Of a DNA stretch of 64,000 nt, positions 62,803-64,000 are shown one piece after another. This DNA comes from Mesonia sp. HuA40 (GTDB lineage Bacteria > Bacteroidota > Bacteroidia > Flavobacteriales > Flavobacteriaceae). The stretch lies in NCBI RefSeq assembly GCF_008017835.1, contig NZ_VRLT01000059.1, forward strand, positions 124,001 through 188,000. Reading direction: 5' to 3'. The position numbers and the translations under genes are program-made. The notes under the pieces were generated by a model. The model was not told the DNA's origin and searched no databases. It was given only the letters and a program-made list of their open reading frames with translations. Every line of letters starts with the position of its first letter. Position 1 is the stretch's first letter.

Positions 62803-63507
62803 ATGCAATTATTTTATCTAGATCATATTCAACCCCAAGACACTCATTTTTATTTTAATGAAGAAGAGCATAAGCATTTAGTACGCGTTTTACGAAAGAA
62901 CCAGGGTGATCTAGTTCATGTAACCAATGGAAAAGGCTTTATGTTTAAAGCAGAATTGATTGAAATTGCCAGTAAAAAAACAAAAGCCAAAGTTTTAAGC
63001 GTAACCCAAGCACCGCCCAGAAAATACAATTTGCACCTAGCCATAGCTCCCACTAAAATGAATGACCGCATCGAGTGGTTTTTAGAAAAAGCTACCGAAA
63101 TAGGAATAGATAAAATTAGTTTTATATTATGTGAACATAGCGAGCGCAAGAAAATTAAGTTAGAACGTTACCAACGAGTTTTGGTGAGTGCGTTAAAGCA
63201 ATCTTTGCATTATAAACTCCCCGAGATAAGCGCACTTGTTCCATTTAGTAAATTCATTCAATCGGCTAAGGCCACTCATCAGTTTATAGCCCATTGTTAT
63301 GATGAAGAAAAAGCCCTGTTAAGTCAATCGGTAAAATTAGAAGAAGATTACCTGCTGCTTATAGGTCCCGAAGGTGATTTTTCAACGGCAGAAGTGCAAC
63401 AAGCCGTTAATCAAGGCTTTAAGCCTGTTAGTTTAGGAAACAGTAGGCTGCGTACCGAAACTGCGGGTGTAGTTGGCGTACACACTTTTGCGCTTTTACA
63501 CGAATAA
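62803..63507 (+). CDS. rsmE: 16S rRNA m3U1498 methyltransferase RsmE
   Basis: From the ATG at 62803 the product is 234 residues. A longer frame starts at a GTG inside tsaD but is rejected. The N-terminal PUA-like segment contains FNEEEHKHLVRVLRKNQGD. The C-terminal SPOUT (trefoil knot) domain has LAIAPTKMNDRIEWFLEKAT, LLLIGPEGDFSTAEV and SLGNSRLRTETAGVVGVHTF. It methylates U1498 of 16S rRNA with S-adenosylmethionine. It follows tsaD with one base between stop and start, so both tRNA and rRNA modification genes are likely co-transcribed. Confidence 0.96.
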   Translation: MQLFYLDHIQPQDTHFYFNEEEHKHLVRVLRKNQGDLVHVTNGKGFMFKAELIEIASKKTKAKVLSVTQAPPRKYNLHLAIAPTKMNDRIEWFLEKATEIGIDKISFILCEHSERKKIKLERYQRVLVSALKQSLHYKLPEISALVPFSKFIQSAKATHQFIAHCYDEEKALLSQSVKLEEDYLLLIGPEGDFSTAEVQQAVNQGFKPVSLGNSRLRTETAGVVGVHTFALLHE

Positions 63508-63515
63508 TTAAAGTT

Positions 63516-64000
63516 ATGAGAAAATTTGTATTTCTTTGTTTAGGGTTTATATGCTGTAGCTTTACCTACGCACAGAAAGTAGCCGTTTTGGAATATAATG
63601 GTGGTGGCGACTGGTATGGTAATCCAACGGCTTTACCAAATCTAGTTCAGTTTTGCAATCAAAACATCCGAACAAAAATAGATAATGAAATTGGGCAAGT
63701 AAAACCAACAGATCCTGCTCTATTTTCCTATGCTTTTATACATATGACGGGGCACGGCAATGTTTATTTTAGTGAAAAAGGAATCGAAAATTTAAGACGT
63801 TACCTTTTAGGCGGTGGGTTTTTACATATAGATGACAATTATGGTATGTATAAATACCTGTTACCACAATTAAAACGATTATTCCCCGAAAAAGAACTAC
63901 AAGAATTACCCGCCAGTCATAAACTCTTCCAGCAACCTTTTAATTTTTCTAAAGGGCTGCCCAAAATACATGAGCATGATGGTAAACGCCCACAGGCTCT
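63516..64000 (+). CDS. DUF4159-domain secreted protein (3' end outside window)
   Basis: The frame starts at 63516 and continues to the window edge, so at least 161 residues are visible. A signal peptide (MRKFVFLCLGFICCSFTYAQ) is followed by the DUF4159 region: VAVLEYNGGGDWYGNPTALP, FAYMT-like and LFSYAFIHMTGHGNVYFSEK, LRRYLLGGGFLHIDDNYG, and ASHKLFQQPFNFSKGLPKI. The GGGFLHIDDN element matches the family, whose role is unknown but whose fold resembles glutamine amidotransferase-like domains. It is 8 nt after rsmE. Confidence 0.82.
   Translation, partial: MRKFVFLCLGFICCSFTYAQKVAVLEYNGGGDWYGNPTALPNLVQFCNQNIRTKIDNEIGQVKPTDPALFSYAFIHMTGHGNVYFSEKGIENLRRYLLGGGFLHIDDNYGMYKYLLPQLKRLFPEKELQELPASHKLFQQPFNFSKGLPKIHEHDGKRPQA

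Noticed and set aside
1-64000. CRISPR arrays, tRNA or rRNA genes, insertion sequences, toxin-antitoxin or restriction systems
   Set aside because: No spaced direct repeats, tRNA-like cloverleafs, transposases, nuclease/methyltransferase pairs or toxin motifs were recognised in reading both strands.

Overview
The window is a piece of core chromosome from a Bacteroidota bacterium, almost certainly family Flavobacteriaceae. The evidence is as follows. The DNA is AT-rich (roughly mid-30s % GC by eye, not computed). The primary sigma factor is short and lacks region 1.1. There are repeated TAnnTTTG boxes (the Bacteroidota -7 element) just upstream of start codons, and signal peptides often end in AQ. 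There is a bacillithiol synthesis gene (bshA), a fused alpha/beta 2-oxoacid dehydrogenase E1, a Lacal_2735-type small protein and a NagZ-like/beta-lactamase fusion. The genus cannot be fixed from the sequence alone. No tRNA, rRNA, CRISPR array, insertion sequence, prophage or integron was seen, and coding density is high with no gene-free stretch over 300 bases.

Layout. 1-9.9 kb: 5' part of an MscS-type channel gene, an FUSC/YccS-type membrane protein, an SdiA-regulated-type propeller protein, bifunctional PBP1A, an SDR and an aldo-keto reductase, rpoD, and an FKBP isomerase. 9.9-17.4 kb: OmpA lipoprotein, a two-gene envelope pair, a 55-aa protein, an outer-membrane phospholipase A overlapping upp, and a compact redox operon (Old Yellow Enzyme, FAD oxidoreductase, zinc alcohol dehydrogenase). 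17.6-25.6 kb: recQ, a periplasmic thioredoxin, a DEAD-box helicase, a cysteine-less ArsC-like protein, hpf, a lipocalin/OmpA lipoprotein operon and the fused E1. 25.7-34.4 kb: 2OG-Fe(II) oxygenase, SUI1 factor, nucleoside phosphorylase, ppk1 with an overlapping cytosolic substrate-binding-like protein, a 38-aa membrane peptide, ung, a MutS2-like ATPase and a DCC protein. 34.4-43.4 kb: two tandem secreted proteins sharing an N-terminal module, a dicarboxylate symporter, aroC, a predicted surface lipoprotein, a D-lactate dehydrogenase-like FAD/Fe-S protein and a small outer-membrane protein. 43.4-52.2 kb: a seven-gene operon (amidase, MCE protein, two Hdr-like Fe-S proteins, an unknown, the NagZ-like/beta-lactamase fusion, bshA). 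52.3-64 kb: LptD-like protein, RidA, a sodium:solute symporter, a TamB-like giant, tsaD, rsmE and the start of a DUF4159 gene.

Functionally, much of the window concerns the cell envelope (PBP1A, amidase, NagZ-like enzyme, MCE, LptD, TamB, PldA, OmpA lipoproteins) and housekeeping (rpoD, recQ, ung, aroC, upp, ppk1, tsaD, rsmE). There is no obvious mobile or defence island. The items most worth a second look are modest: a perfectly palindromic pair of back-to-back -7 boxes at 42830-42845, the seven-gene envelope/redox/thiol operon, a cytosolic solute-binding-like protein translationally coupled to ppk1, a tandem pair of secreted proteins, a consensus Shine-Dalgarno before a five-codon ORF, and a TamB-like gene with no canonical start for its basic N-terminus.

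Several starts were moved from the longest frame to an internal ATG, mostly because the longer version starts at a non-ATG codon lying on a promoter or inside the upstream gene (lipocalin, 2OG oxygenase, ung, symporter, aroC, rsmE). Others appear to use TTG or GTG because no ATG is available (FAD oxidoreductase, bshA, MCE protein, lptD-like, tamB-like). All assignments are by eye from motifs; no database search was run.
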